Notes: generated by a model from the letters alone, not told the origin. Shown: positions 26,085 to 34,780, numbered from the stretch's first letter. The stretch is 45,192 nt of DNA from Amycolatopsis coloradensis (GCF_037997115.1 NZ_CP150484.1:133774-178965), one strand, 5' to 3'. Made by a program: numbers and translations.

Positions 26085-26105
26085 TGATATCGATTATCAT
26101 TGTCA
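26085..26105 (+). promoter_or_regulatory. Fur-family (Zur-like) operator candidate
   Basis: TGATATCGATTATCA (26085-26099) matches the classical 7-1-7 Fur box TGATAATNATTATCA at 12 of 14 defined positions. Extended to 26105 it also resembles the longer mycobacterial FurB/Zur palindrome. It is a conspicuous AT-rich island in GC-rich DNA, ending two bases before the GTG of the methyltransferase. In actinobacteria iron control is mainly DtxR-type, so a zinc regulator is the likelier owner. Inference from sequence only. Confidence 0.5.
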
Positions 26106-26107
26106 CT

Positions 26108-26812
26108 GTGACTCTCGAGGATTGGAACGACCGCTGGGAACGCCTCATGGCGAAGTACCAGCCAGGACGCGAGCGGGCGATCGAGCGGATGATCGACCTG
26201 GTCGCGTCACGCTGTGGCGGTCCGGCGCCGCGCGTGCTCGACGTGGGTGGCGGCACGGGCACGCTCTGTGCTCGTCTGCTCGAGCGCCTTCCCGGGGCGG
26301 AGGTCACGCTGGTCGATCTGGATCCGGTGATGCTGACGATCGCCGGTGCGTCCCTGCCGCCCTCGGTGGAGGTGGTCCGGGCCGACTTGCGTGACCCGGA
26401 CTGGGTCGTGCAGCTACCGTACGACGGCTACGACGCCGTTCTGGCGGTCATGGCGTTGCATTACCTGCCGCCCGGGCGGCTGACCGAGTTGTACGCCGAG
26501 CTCGCCGGCCTCGTGCGGCCGGGCGGGTTCGTGGCCACTGTGGACGACATGCCGGACGTGGAGGTCGCGGCGTCCCCGAGCGACGGCGGCGAGAATGCCT
26601 GGAGTGCTTGGTGGGAGCAGGCTACGGTGGATCCGGTGCTCGGTCCCGCGGTGGTGGAACGGGCCCGGTTGTTCGGCGATTCGCCTTCGGCCGAATGGCA
26701 TCCGCCGGCCGCGTGGCACGTGCGAGCTCTGGAGGCCGGGCCGGTCGAGGAACCCGTCGTGGCTTGGCGGAACGGTATTCAAGCCGCTGTGGTGGCCTTC
26801 AGGCCTCGCTGA
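26108..26812 (+). CDS. Class I SAM-dependent methyltransferase
   Basis: The 234-residue protein has the Rossmann-type methyltransferase motifs in order: motif I VLDVGGGTGTL (about 41-51), the acidic end of beta2 (VTLVDLDP), motif II-like VRADLRDPD, and a YDAVLAVMALHYL motif IV region followed by LVRPGGFVATVDD. The substrate is not evident; a small metabolite is more likely than DNA or rRNA. The GTG start abuts the Fur-like box, implying either a leaderless transcript or a start slightly further in (ATG at 26147). The gene stands alone, convergent with the DinB-like gene. Possible zinc-responsive expression is the most interesting feature. Confidence 0.88.
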   Translation: MTLEDWNDRWERLMAKYQPGRERAIERMIDLVASRCGGPAPRVLDVGGGTGTLCARLLERLPGAEVTLVDLDPVMLTIAGASLPPSVEVVRADLRDPDWVVQLPYDGYDAVLAVMALHYLPPGRLTELYAELAGLVRPGGFVATVDDMPDVEVAASPSDGGENAWSAWWEQATVDPVLGPAVVERARLFGDSPSAEWHPPAAWHVRALEAGPVEEPVVAWRNGIQAAVVAFRPR

Positions 26813-26862
26813 ACGGCGCTGGGCCGGTGGGGCATCACCAGAGCACCGCACCGACTGCGCGG

Positions 26863-27453
26863 TCAGTCGTCCAGAGGCGCGCCGCGCCACTGCCAGCCGG
26901 CGCGGGAGGGGCGTCCGGGGAGGCCCACCCGGTCGGTCGCCCACAGCAACGCCGTCCAGGGATCGACGCCGTCGGTGCCGACTTCCGGGAACATCCGCGC
27001 GAGCACTCGCGCACAGACGTCACGTGGCGGGTCGAGGGTGACGTCGAGGCCCCTGGCCATGTCCTCGCCGTGGACCAGGACCTCGACACAGCCCATTCCG
27101 GCGAAACCCTCGAGGTCGGCGCGACCGCTCGGGTGGTACGCGCGGACGTCCGGGGCCACCGTGCGGAGGGTGGCGCTCAGGATGCCGCCGCCTACCGTGA
27201 CGAATTCCAGCATCTCCGACGGAGTCGCGGCCCGGTCGGCGACGGCTTCGAAGCAGACGAAACGCGGCGTCGACGGCTGGGCGATCAGCAGTCCGGCGTA
27301 GGAGATGAGGCAGTCGCCGAGATGCTCGGCCGTGCGCCAGGCGTTGAGTTCGCCGGTGCCCGGCGCGGCCGGCCAGTCACGGCCCGACGCCTCGCTCAGG
27401 CTGTCCGTCACGCTCGCGATCGCCGCGTCGAGGTCGTCGGGGGTGACTGTCAT
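26863..27453 (-). CDS. DinB-like maleylpyruvate isomerase-family protein
   Basis: The 196-residue protein fits the DinB/mycothiol-dependent maleylpyruvate isomerase N-terminal four-helix bundle. NAWRTAEHLGD gives the first metal-binding histidine and CVEVLVHGEDMARGL the later His-x-x-D motif. Family members use divalent metal and, in actinomycetes, often mycothiol for detoxification or S-transfer. The reaction here is unknown. It lies 22 bp downstream of the M28 peptidase gene on the same strand and is probably read through from it, though the functions look unrelated. Confidence 0.78.
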   Translation of the reverse strand: MTVTPDDLDAAIASVTDSLSEASGRDWPAAPGTGELNAWRTAEHLGDCLISYAGLLIAQPSTPRFVCFEAVADRAATPSEMLEFVTVGGGILSATLRTVAPDVRAYHPSGRADLEGFAGMGCVEVLVHGEDMARGLDVTLDPPRDVCARVLARMFPEVGTDGVDPWTALLWATDRVGLPGRPSRAGWQWRGAPLDD

Positions 27454-27474
27454 CGTGGCATCAGCTCAGTGACC

Positions 27475-28914
27475 TCAACTCAGTGGTGTCGGGAACGCGA
27501 CCGGGCCGCGGCGGCCGTTCTTCCCGACCGCGCGCACACCGAAGAACACGTTGTCCTTCGACAGATCCACTTTAGCCTCGGTCCTGTCGCCGACCTTGAT
27601 CGCGTGCGTCCAGTCGGCCGCCGTCGTCTCCCGCCAGACGACCTCGTAACCGGCGAGATCCGGGTCCGTCCCGCGCCGCCACACCAGATCCGTGTCGTTC
27701 GTGAGCTGGTTCGTCCGGATCCGGACGTCTTCAGGGGTGCCCGGCGCGGTCGCCAGTGACCACATCGTCGCGGCGTTGACCCGCGCGACCCTGGCGATGA
27801 ACGGGAAGTCGCAGAACTCCGGCAAATCGCCGAACCGCTTGCCGTTCTCCACCCGGACGTCCTGGTGCTGGTGCGCGTAGTCCTCGTGCGGTTCGGTGAA
27901 CCGCGCGGCCGGATAGCCCTGTTCGAGGAACGGGATGTGGTCGCCACCCCGGAGGTAGCGGTCGCGCCGGTGGATCACCCGGACGGTCATGCCGGTCGCG
28001 TCGTTCTCCGCGACCGACCGCACGAACCGTGCCAGCTGGCGGGAGGGCGAATCGTTCTCCCCGCCGACCGCGCGCCGGATGTCGGCCTGCGCAGGGGTTT
28101 CCGACGTCGGCACACCTTCGGCGAACAACCGGATCGTGCGCGGGTCCCTGGTGCCGTCGTCCGCCCGGCTCGAACCGACGATGTCGTTGGTGAACATCGC
28201 CTGCACGTTCGTGCCCGCCGCCTTGTACAGCCTGGCCATGTGCCGCGCGCCGAACAGGCCTTGCTCCTCGCCCGCGACCGCCGCGAACACGATGGTCGCG
28301 GCGGGGCGGCGGGTGGCGAGCACCCGGGCGAGTTCCATCGCGACGGCCACTCCGGAAGCGTCGTCGTCGGCGCCCGGAGCGTCCTTCGTCGCGTCGAGCG
28401 GATCCGAACACCGTGAGTCGTAATGGCCCGACAAGACGTAGACCCGCTCCGGGGTGGTGGAGCCGCGCAAGGTGGCGACGACGTTGGTGATCGTGGTGGC
28501 CACCGGGATCCGGGGCGGGGCGGGCTGCTGGAGATACGACTGCAGTTCAACCGTCATCCGGCCGCCCGACCGCTGCGCGGATTTCGTCATCTCCGCGAAG
28601 ATCCAGTCACGGGCGGCGCCGATTCCGCGGACGGGATCGGTCTGCGAGGACAACGTGTGCCGGGTTCCGAAGGCGGCGAGTCTGCGTACGGTGGCCTCGA
28701 TGCGGTGTTCGTCCATTTCTCGGAGGATCGCCCGGAGCTCCGCGTCGGGGCGTTGCGGAGAGAGGCGTTCGCCTGGGCCTCGAACTTCTGGTTCTTCGGC
28801 GACGGCGGGGACACCGGCGAGGGCAGTGGAAGACAGGGCGGTGGAAGACAGGGCGGCCGCCGAGAGTGCCGCCGAGGTGGACAGGAAAACTCGTCTGGAC
28901 CTTTCCTCAACCAT
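27475..28914 (-). CDS. Tat-exported M28 family metallopeptidase
   Basis: The 479-residue protein starts with a twin-arginine signal (RSRRVFLSTSAALSAAA). The peptidase domain (about 120-385) shows the M28 co-catalytic zinc ligands: HYDSR, GADDDASG, GEEQGLFG, TNDIVGSS and a late His in EPHEDYAHQHQD. The C-terminal stretch (about 390-475: TDLVWRRGTDPDLAGYEVVWRE) is a fibronectin type III-like module. M28 enzymes are aminopeptidases acting on extracellular peptides. Export by Tat suggests cytoplasmic folding with metal. The ATG start is supported by the signal. It is divergent from the HEAT-repeat gene. Confidence 0.92.
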   Translation of the reverse strand: MVEERSRRVFLSTSAALSAAALSSTALSSTALAGVPAVAEEPEVRGPGERLSPQRPDAELRAILREMDEHRIEATVRRLAAFGTRHTLSSQTDPVRGIGAARDWIFAEMTKSAQRSGGRMTVELQSYLQQPAPPRIPVATTITNVVATLRGSTTPERVYVLSGHYDSRCSDPLDATKDAPGADDDASGVAVAMELARVLATRRPAATIVFAAVAGEEQGLFGARHMARLYKAAGTNVQAMFTNDIVGSSRADDGTRDPRTIRLFAEGVPTSETPAQADIRRAVGGENDSPSRQLARFVRSVAENDATGMTVRVIHRRDRYLRGGDHIPFLEQGYPAARFTEPHEDYAHQHQDVRVENGKRFGDLPEFCDFPFIARVARVNAATMWSLATAPGTPEDVRIRTNQLTNDTDLVWRRGTDPDLAGYEVVWRETTAADWTHAIKVGDRTEAKVDLSKDNVFFGVRAVGKNGRRGPVAFPTPLS

Positions 28915-29000
28915 TCTCGTGTTCCTACGCGCCTTGTGGTCGGGCGTCTACCCGCGAAAAGGATGAGCGCGGCGCGCAGGAGATGGGAGAGGATCACCGG

Positions 29001-30164
29001 GTGATGTTCGGGAGAAGGAAGTCCGTGGCCGAGGCGCTCCGGGAAACGCTGGAGAGCCGGGGGCTCCGTGTGGGCGTGCTCGTCGATGCGCTCGTGCGCG
29101 TCGACAAGTCCGGTGATGACGCCGAAATCACGGCTGCCTTCGAGAAGATCACTGAGACACCGGCGCTCATCGCGACTCTCGACGAGTACTGGCGGCACGA
29201 GCGGGCTCTGGATGATGTCGCCGTGCCGCTCAGGGCCGGCAAGGCAGGACTGCTGACAACCGCGATCGCGGCTTCGCACCACGACGGTCGGGTCCGGGAA
29301 CTGGCGGTCACGAGACTGCTGGCGAAACCTCGCCCGGAGACACTTCCGTTCCTGCTGGTGCGCATGACGGACTGGGCATCTCCGGTCAGCGACGTAGCCC
29401 GCGCGGGTGTCATCCGGCTGCTGCACGATGATCCTGCCACCTACCTGCGGCCGGCTGCCGAAACGATGCTTCACCTGGGTCGCCGTCGCCGAGGTGGCTT
29501 CGGCGTGCGACAGCTGTACGCGGCTGCTTACGACGTCCCCGTGGCGGTGCTCGAGCAGCTGATGCGCTCGGTGAACTCCGCGGTGCCGAGGTTCGCGTTC
29601 GAGGTGCGGACTCGGCGTGGCGATCTCCAATTCGACGGGCTGATCCGGCTCGCCCTGACGCATTCCGATAAGGGCATCCGCGTGCGCGCCGGTGAGGCCG
29701 TCGCCCGCGACGCCGTCTGGACAGGACGCGTGGACGTCCTGCGCAAGCTGGCCGCCTGCCGCCACGGCGAGGTACGGATCAGCGCGCTGACCGGACTCGC
29801 GCGTCTCGGCCACTGGGAGGAGATCGCCGGTCTGCTGGACGACCGTTCCACGCTGATCCGTGCGCTCGCAAGGGATGCCGCCCGGCGGACGGGCGTCGAC
29901 GCCGTAGTTTGGTACCGGTCCGCTGTTTCCGGTGCGAACCCTTCTCTCGGAGCCATCGCGGGACTCGCGGAGTCGGGGCGGGCAGAGGACGGGCAGCGGC
30001 TGTATCCGTTGCTGAGGCATCCCGTGGCCAGGGTGCGGGCTCAAGCCATTGGGGCGCTTCGGATTCTGGATGCCGTTCCGGTCGATTCGGTGAGGTCGAT
30101 GGTCGAGGATCCTTCGCGACGGGTGGTCAGGGCGGCGTTGAAGGCGTTGGAGACACGGGCTTGA
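29001..30164 (+). CDS. HEAT-repeat protein
   Basis: The 387-residue protein is an array of helical HEAT/armadillo-like repeats (RELAVTRLLAKPRPETLPFLLVR, RVRAQAIGALRILDAVPVDSVRSM, RRVVRAALKAL). This suggests a scaffold or, less likely, a DNA-glycosylase-like or lyase-like role. No catalytic motif is evident. I placed the start at GTG 29001, eight bases after GGAGAGG; ATG 29004 is almost equivalent, and ATG 28983 lacks a properly spaced site. It is divergent from the M28 gene and convergent with the HNH gene. Function unknown. Confidence 0.75.
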   Translation: MMFGRRKSVAEALRETLESRGLRVGVLVDALVRVDKSGDDAEITAAFEKITETPALIATLDEYWRHERALDDVAVPLRAGKAGLLTTAIAASHHDGRVRELAVTRLLAKPRPETLPFLLVRMTDWASPVSDVARAGVIRLLHDDPATYLRPAAETMLHLGRRRRGGFGVRQLYAAAYDVPVAVLEQLMRSVNSAVPRFAFEVRTRRGDLQFDGLIRLALTHSDKGIRVRAGEAVARDAVWTGRVDVLRKLAACRHGEVRISALTGLARLGHWEEIAGLLDDRSTLIRALARDAARRTGVDAVVWYRSAVSGANPSLGAIAGLAESGRAEDGQRLYPLLRHPVARVRAQAIGALRILDAVPVDSVRSMVEDPSRRVVRAALKALETRA

Positions 30165-30200
30165 GTTCGTTGCCGCGTCGGTAGAGAGCCTCCGCGTTGC

Positions 30201-31382
30201 TCAGACTCGCGGTTCGTCGTCATCGGGACCTGTGCGTGGTTCGTGGAACGGCTCTGGCGCTGTCTCGTAGGTATGGCCGCTCGGCGTGGTGATGATCATG
30301 CCGCCGTCGCCGGTGGGCACGGCCGACCATCCAGGCTCCTCGCGAAGCAGGTTGTGACCTGTGCAGTAGCTGTGGCAGTTGTGCTGGTTGGTCTTGCCGT
30401 CGCGAGCCCAAAAGGTGATGTGGTCGATCTCGGAGAATTCGGCGGGCCGGTGACAGCCCGGTTGCGTGCACTCGCGATCCCGCGCCTTGATCAACCGTGC
30501 CAAGGACGCCGGTGACCGGTATTTGTCGGCGCCGGCTTCGAGCAGCTGTCCTGTGGCGGAGTCGGTGATCAGCCGCGACCAGGTCGAGTCGGGGTCGGAG
30601 GCGATCTCGCGGACCAGCCAATCGGGGATGGGACCGTACCCGGCGAGTGTCGCGGGGTCGTTGGATGCGCCGACGAGTGTCAAGAAATCGACATAGACAT
30701 GGATGTGCGCACGCGGCTTGCCGCGTCCGTCCTCAGCCAGCAGGCGTTCGGCGAAGATATCGGCGCGATGCTGGTCGAGGGTGCGGGTTTTGTCCTTGTT
30801 CCGCCGGGCTCGCGCGGCTCTGCTCAATGATGCGTAAAGGGAACTGGCGACTTCCGCCGGAAGATGGCCGGAGAGTGTGGACATGGTCTCGTCGTGGTGT
30901 TCCAACGAGATATGCCGCAACGCGCGTTTCTTGGCGGCTCGTTCGCGATAGCCTTCGGGATCGAATTTCTGCACGGCGTGACTCACCGAGCCCCGGATCG
31001 CACCGGGATCACGACCGGCGAGACGTTTGGTCAGCCAGGCGTCGACCTGCGCCGCGACTTCGTCCGATACTTCCCGTGTCAGTTGCATGACCTTGGAAGC
31101 CTTGTACAGGTCGATATCGCCACGCTCCAACGCCGCCAGCGTGTTCGGCAGGCGAGCGACAAGGGCGCAGGAGGTCTCGACGAGCAGGTACGCGTGATTG
31201 CGGGTGATCGAGAAGCGCAAGGCGACCTCCTCGGTCACAGATCTTCGTGATCCACCGCGAGCGGCGAAGTCGGCTAACGCTCGCACCTGACTTCCCTGTG
31301 TCCGACGAAGCGAAAGCTCTTCGTCGAACGCGGTGTCAAGAAAGCGAGCGGCTTTCGGGTTATAAGGGAGAGCTGTGGTCAT
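30201..31382 (-). CDS. DUF222/13E12-family HNH endonuclease-like protein
   Basis: The 393-residue protein has the DUF222 (13E12 repeat) region in its N-terminal two thirds and a C-terminal HNH domain (about 300-350) with CTQPGC, the EIDHI histidine pair, NQHNC and the final CTGHN, consistent with a ββα-metal fold and a cysteine-bound structural zinc. Members are abundant in mycobacteria and other actinobacteria, and several are DNA-damage induced. A perfect LexA box sits 15 bases upstream of the ATG, strongly implying SOS control here. Biochemical activity of the family is hardly known; it may act in DNA repair or as a relic of mobile elements. Confidence 0.92.
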   Translation of the reverse strand: MTTALPYNPKAARFLDTAFDEELSLRRTQGSQVRALADFAARGGSRRSVTEEVALRFSITRNHAYLLVETSCALVARLPNTLAALERGDIDLYKASKVMQLTREVSDEVAAQVDAWLTKRLAGRDPGAIRGSVSHAVQKFDPEGYRERAAKKRALRHISLEHHDETMSTLSGHLPAEVASSLYASLSRAARARRNKDKTRTLDQHRADIFAERLLAEDGRGKPRAHIHVYVDFLTLVGASNDPATLAGYGPIPDWLVREIASDPDSTWSRLITDSATGQLLEAGADKYRSPASLARLIKARDRECTQPGCHRPAEFSEIDHITFWARDGKTNQHNCHSYCTGHNLLREEPGWSAVPTGDGGMIITTPSGHTYETAPEPFHEPRTGPDDDEPRV

Positions 31383-31396
31383 ACCCTTGATCTTAC

Positions 31397-31412
31397 TCGA
31401 ACTGACGTTCGA
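31397..31412. promoter_or_regulatory. Perfect LexA (SOS) box
   Basis: TCGAACTGACGTTCGA matches the mycobacterial/actinobacterial SOS consensus TCGAAC-N4-GTTCGA at all 12 defined positions. It lies 15 bases upstream of the HNH gene's ATG, where LexA would block transcription initiation. It is about 100 bases from the divergent small gene, which may also be affected. Confidence 0.88.
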
Positions 31413-31512
31413 ATGCGATCGGGATCGTGATCGGGTTTACGCGGAGAGTGAACGGGACTCTCGCGCAGCCGGAACGCCATCGGCGGCCCGGCTCTCCTGC
31501 TTGAATAGGTGA

Positions 31513-31962
31513 GTGAGCGTGGACTATCCGAGGCCGCTGGAAGATCGAGAAGTGCTGGTGGCGAGAGGAGTCGAGAGACGGCAGGCGCGGCTGCGGGGCT
31601 GGCTTGACGGCTACGACGGGCCACGGCCGCTCTATCGGATCGAGCTGTTCCTCGACGGTGACCGGTATACGGCCACCGCCATGGACATGTTCGAGTCACT
31701 CACCCGGCTGCGTCGTCAGCTGGAACCAGGCGGTTGGGCGATCGCCGTTCAAGGGGCCCGCCGCGACACGTACCCGAGCGGGATGTGCAGGGATATGGGC
31801 GGCGGTATGCGGATCTCTGTCATGCGGACCGGCCACGAGACTTCGGAAGCCGACCTCGTCGACACGCTGGCCGATGCCGAGCTCGACCGGATCGTGACTG
31901 TCGCGGAACAGGAGGCCTGGCACGCCGAATGGTGGGAAGCGGCCACAGGTCGCCGACTCTGA
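31513..31962 (+). CDS. Conserved hypothetical protein (149 aa)
   Basis: A soluble 149-residue protein of unknown family. The centre (YRIELFLDGDRYTATAMDMFESLTRLRRQLE, about 40-70) predicts an alpha/beta fold, and the tail (DAELDRIVTVAEQEAWHAEWW) is helical. GTG starts at 31513 and 31519 are both possible; Shine-Dalgarno support is weak. It is divergent from the SOS-controlled HNH gene and shares its 130-base upstream region, so a link to DNA damage is possible but not shown. Confidence 0.65.
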   Translation: MSVDYPRPLEDREVLVARGVERRQARLRGWLDGYDGPRPLYRIELFLDGDRYTATAMDMFESLTRLRRQLEPGGWAIAVQGARRDTYPSGMCRDMGGGMRISVMRTGHETSEADLVDTLADAELDRIVTVAEQEAWHAEWWEAATGRRL

Positions 31963-32279
31963 GCGCACGTGATCCGCGCAAGCCGCCGTCCTTGGGCGTT
32001 CCCGGAAACCGTTACGAGCCAGTCGCCGGCACCTTGATCTCTCTTGGGTGATTTGCGAAAAATGCTCTCCGGGTGTTTCGGACGCTGACACGACAACCGG
32101 GGTTCCCGTATTGCGCGATCAGGCGCGCTCTCCTGTCGCTACCACCCCGCTGGCCTAGTCGTCGCTGCGTCTGTGCTGGGGTCAGCGGGCGGCACGTGGG
32201 AAGAAGAAACCGGCCGACGGCGAAGTGGTGGTGAAAGCTGACTGCCGACGGGAAGGACCCACATGTCAGAGGCGGGCAC
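31963..32279. other. Intergenic stretch upstream of the ECF sigma gene
   Basis: This 317-base gap contains no credible gene. It must include the promoter of the sigma-factor operon, possibly autoregulated, but I cannot assign -35/-10 elements. No strong hairpin or repeat is visible. Confidence 0.5.
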
Positions 32280-32852
32280 ATGACAGCGGGAACGGGCGAG
32301 CAGGTGACCGATGCCGACCTGGCCGCCCGGTTGCCGCAGGACCCGGAACTGTTCACCGAAGTGCACGATCGCTACTTCGCGGCCATCTACCGGTATGTGG
32401 CCGGACGGCTGGACGCGCAGACCGCGGAGGACATCGCCGCGGAGACGTTCCTCGTCGCGTTCGACCGGCGCGGCACGTTCGACGCCGAACGCGGTGAGGT
32501 GCGGGTCTGGCTGTTCGGCATCGCCACGAATCTGGTGGCCAGGCACCGCCGCAGGGAGGCTCGCCACTATCGGGCGCTGGCACGGGTGAGCGTCGCACCA
32601 GCGGTCGAGGGGCACGAGAGCAGGGTGGTCGCGTCGGTGGCCGCCCGGCGGCTGCTTCCTCAGCTCGCGAACGCGCTGTCGCGGCTGTCCGCCGGGGAAC
32701 GGGACGTGCTGCTGCTCGTGGCGCTCGGCCAGCTCGGGTACGAGGAAGTGGCCGCGGCGCTCGGTATCTCCTCCGGCACGGTCGGTTCCCGGCTCAACCG
32801 TGCACGCAAGAAGCTCAACTTCATCCTCACCCCGGAGGCACTCGATGAATGA
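32280..32852 (+). CDS. ECF-type RNA polymerase sigma factor
   Basis: The 190-residue protein has sigma region 2 (about 20-90: FTEVHDRYFAAIYRYVAGRL, AEDIAAETFLVAFDRR) and region 4 (about 130-180: LSAGERDVLLLVALGQLGYEEVAAALGISSGTVGSRLNRARKKL), with no region 1 or 3. This is typical of ECF factors that direct RNA polymerase to stress-type promoters. The ATG is preceded by AGAGG. The stop overlaps the start of the next gene by eight bases, linking it with a membrane-anchored partner that may act as its regulator. Confidence 0.93.
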   Translation: MTAGTGEQVTDADLAARLPQDPELFTEVHDRYFAAIYRYVAGRLDAQTAEDIAAETFLVAFDRRGTFDAERGEVRVWLFGIATNLVARHRRREARHYRALARVSVAPAVEGHESRVVASVAARRLLPQLANALSRLSAGERDVLLLVALGQLGYEEVAAALGISSGTVGSRLNRARKKLNFILTPEALDE

Positions 32853-33729
32853 CCTGCAGACGCTGCGCGCCGCGCTGGCCCTGGACGAGCCGTCCCAGGA
32901 CGTGGTCGACCGCAGCCGGCACCGGCTCCAGAACCGGATTCGCGGTGGCCGGACTTCCCGGCGGCGGACCGGATGGCTGGTCGCTGGAGCCAGACTCACG
33001 GCGGCCGCCGCTGCCGCCGTGGCGATCGCGGCCATGCCGGCCGCACCGGTCGACGGTCCGCCGGTGCGAACGGTCAGTGGGCAGGAGATCCTGCTCGCGG
33101 CCGCCACCGCCGCTGAGCGTTCCCCCGAGGGGGCCGGCAGCTACTGGCACGTGAAGGTGACCGAGGCGGACGGCGCTGCTGCTTCGAGTGGGTATGAGTA
33201 CTGGACCAAGCCGGACGGTCAGTCGTGGATGAGGGGAGCGAAGACGGGAGGCAAGGTCACGCCGATAAAGGCGCTTTCGGCCACCCCGTTCTCGCTGGTC
33301 GCCGTCGATCTGACCCTCGAGCAGTTGCGTGCCCTGCCGACGGACCCGGACGCGTTGAAGGCCTGGATCGCCGAGGCCCTCGAGCGCAGTGACGCCAGGA
33401 CGAGCGCGGGCAAGCTCACCGCGAGCGACCGGGAACAAGCCGCCTTCCAGTCGTTGATCTCACTGGTGTCCACGCTGCCGGCCACACCGGAGGTCCGGGC
33501 CACGGCCTTCCGCGTGATCGCCGACTATCCAGGTGTCGAAAACCTCGGCGCGGTGCCGGGCGGGCAGGGCCTGTCGCTGCCCACGGGCGAGCGGCTCGTC
33601 GTCGATCCGGCGACCGGACGGGTGAACGGGACGTCGGTCTTCGTCACCATGGACGGGGCGGTGTACAAGGTGGCCGACCCCGCCGGCGCCAGGATCAAGG
33701 CCGAGTGGACCAACACCCTGCCCGAGTAG
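32845..33729 (+). CDS. CU044_5270-family membrane-anchored protein (putative anti-sigma-like partner)
   Basis: The start was set to the ATG at 32845 (GGAGG upstream, overlapping the sigma stop), giving 294 residues. A short cytoplasmic segment (about 1-45: EPSQDVVDRSRHRLQNRI) precedes one membrane helix (about 48-65, Ala-rich), and the rest is extracytoplasmic. It matches the CU044_5270 family, regularly encoded with ECF sigma factors in actinomycetes. The layout (cytoplasmic stub, one helix, outer sensor domain) fits an anti-sigma factor, but it lacks a recognisable zinc anti-sigma motif. The role is inferred from context. Confidence 0.82.
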   Translation: MNDLQTLRAALALDEPSQDVVDRSRHRLQNRIRGGRTSRRRTGWLVAGARLTAAAAAAVAIAAMPAAPVDGPPVRTVSGQEILLAAATAAERSPEGAGSYWHVKVTEADGAAASSGYEYWTKPDGQSWMRGAKTGGKVTPIKALSATPFSLVAVDLTLEQLRALPTDPDALKAWIAEALERSDARTSAGKLTASDREQAAFQSLISLVSTLPATPEVRATAFRVIADYPGVENLGAVPGGQGLSLPTGERLVVDPATGRVNGTSVFVTMDGAVYKVADPAGARIKAEWTNTLPE

Positions 33730-33736
33730 CGGATCG

Positions 33737-33767
33737 GTGGCCGGGAGCATGTCCCGCTCCCGGCCAC
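33737..33767 (+). terminator. Strong hairpin after the sigma-factor operon
   Basis: GTGGCCGGGAGC pairs perfectly over 12 bp with GCTCCCGGCCAC across a seven-base loop, eight bases after the operon's stop. There is no long T-run, as usual in this GC-rich genome. Confidence 0.78.
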
Positions 33768-33936
33768 TTCCGCGCCCCAGGCGCGGATGAGTCTGCCGTC
33801 CATCACGCGCACCGTCGCACTCTCATGCCGAACAAGGTTCAGGCCGTTCGGCTTTCTTTGGCCAGGCCGCAATCCCGATCTGGTTTGGTGCCAGGCATCC
33901 GCACCCTGACACCTGATGCGAGTGCAGAATGGGTGA

Positions 33937-34481
33937 GTGGGCTACAACGTCCGACTCATCAAGGGGGAGGGGGTCATCCCCCTGCCCGGACAGCCCTCGC
34001 ACTGAGTGCGATACGTGCGCTGAAGCAGCGCGACGACCTCAAGAGCGGGTGGTCCCGGGTCGAATATCCGGACGGGACCTTCGGCCGACGACCACACTGG
34101 GCGTTCACCGATTCCGCCGAGATCCGGTCTGCGCAGTCCTTGATCGAGATGGTGCGAGCCTTCCGGTACGAGGCAATGACGGAACCCGACGGCGAGATCT
34201 ACGGCGTCGAATTGATCGGCGGAACGCGCTCTGCGGGGGACGACGTACATCTCTGGCGAGCCCTGGCACCGTACGTCGACGCCGGCGGAGAACTCCTCTG
34301 GCTTGGCGAAGAGGACAAGCTGCAGTGGTGGAGCTTCGACGGAGTCACCATGACGGTCGCTGACGGCCGGATGGTATTCCCTGCCGGCCGCACGGGTGTG
34401 GCCTCATCTGAAAGGCACTCACCTGCCTGCCCCGGGAGCTTCACTTGTCGGTGCTGCTGTCCCAAAGCGCATAGAACGTAG
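33937..34481 (+). pseudogene. Frameshifted conserved hypothetical
   Basis: A GTG at 33937 opens MGYNVRLIKGEGVIPLPG, which stops at a TGA near 34003. The evident continuation (ALSAIRALKQRDDLK, then WSRVEYPDGTFGRRPHWAF through WWSFDGVTMTVADGRMVFP) is in the frame shifted by one base. Loss of a single base near 33990 would explain both halves. I do not recognise the family. The small acidic, Trp-rich build is reminiscent of immunity-type proteins, which is only an impression. It may be a pseudogene or contain a sequencing error. Confidence 0.55.
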
Positions 34482-34780
34482 ATCGGGAAACAGGTGTGAG
34501 GCCGGGGTCGGCGAGGTCGAGTGCCTGGTCGGTGAGTCCGCCGGCGTCATCCTCGATATTCCGCCACGAGTAGCGGTGAACAGCCCGACGATTCCTGCTC
34601 GATTTGCTTGATGGCCACTTGCCCGGAACGCGGGCCGTTGTGCTGCCGGACGCCGGTGGTGCCGAGCAACGACCGAGCAGGTCATTCCGATGAGTCGCGC
34701 AAGCATTTCCCCCGGCCGGATCGCCACGTAAGCAGATCGGGATCGACGCCGCGCGGCGGTGCGGGAATCACACGCCCGGC
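34482..34780. other. Intergenic stretch, no gene recognised
   Basis: About 300 bases between the frameshifted gene and the TetR gene. Frames are short and lack coding bias. It may contain decayed sequence, given the broken genes on both sides. No inverted repeats or insertion-sequence ends are visible. Confidence 0.45.

Noticed and set aside
34396..34611. 71-codon plus-strand ORF upstream of the TetR gene
   Set aside because: Overlaps the frameshifted gene, lacks a ribosome binding site and resembles no known protein.
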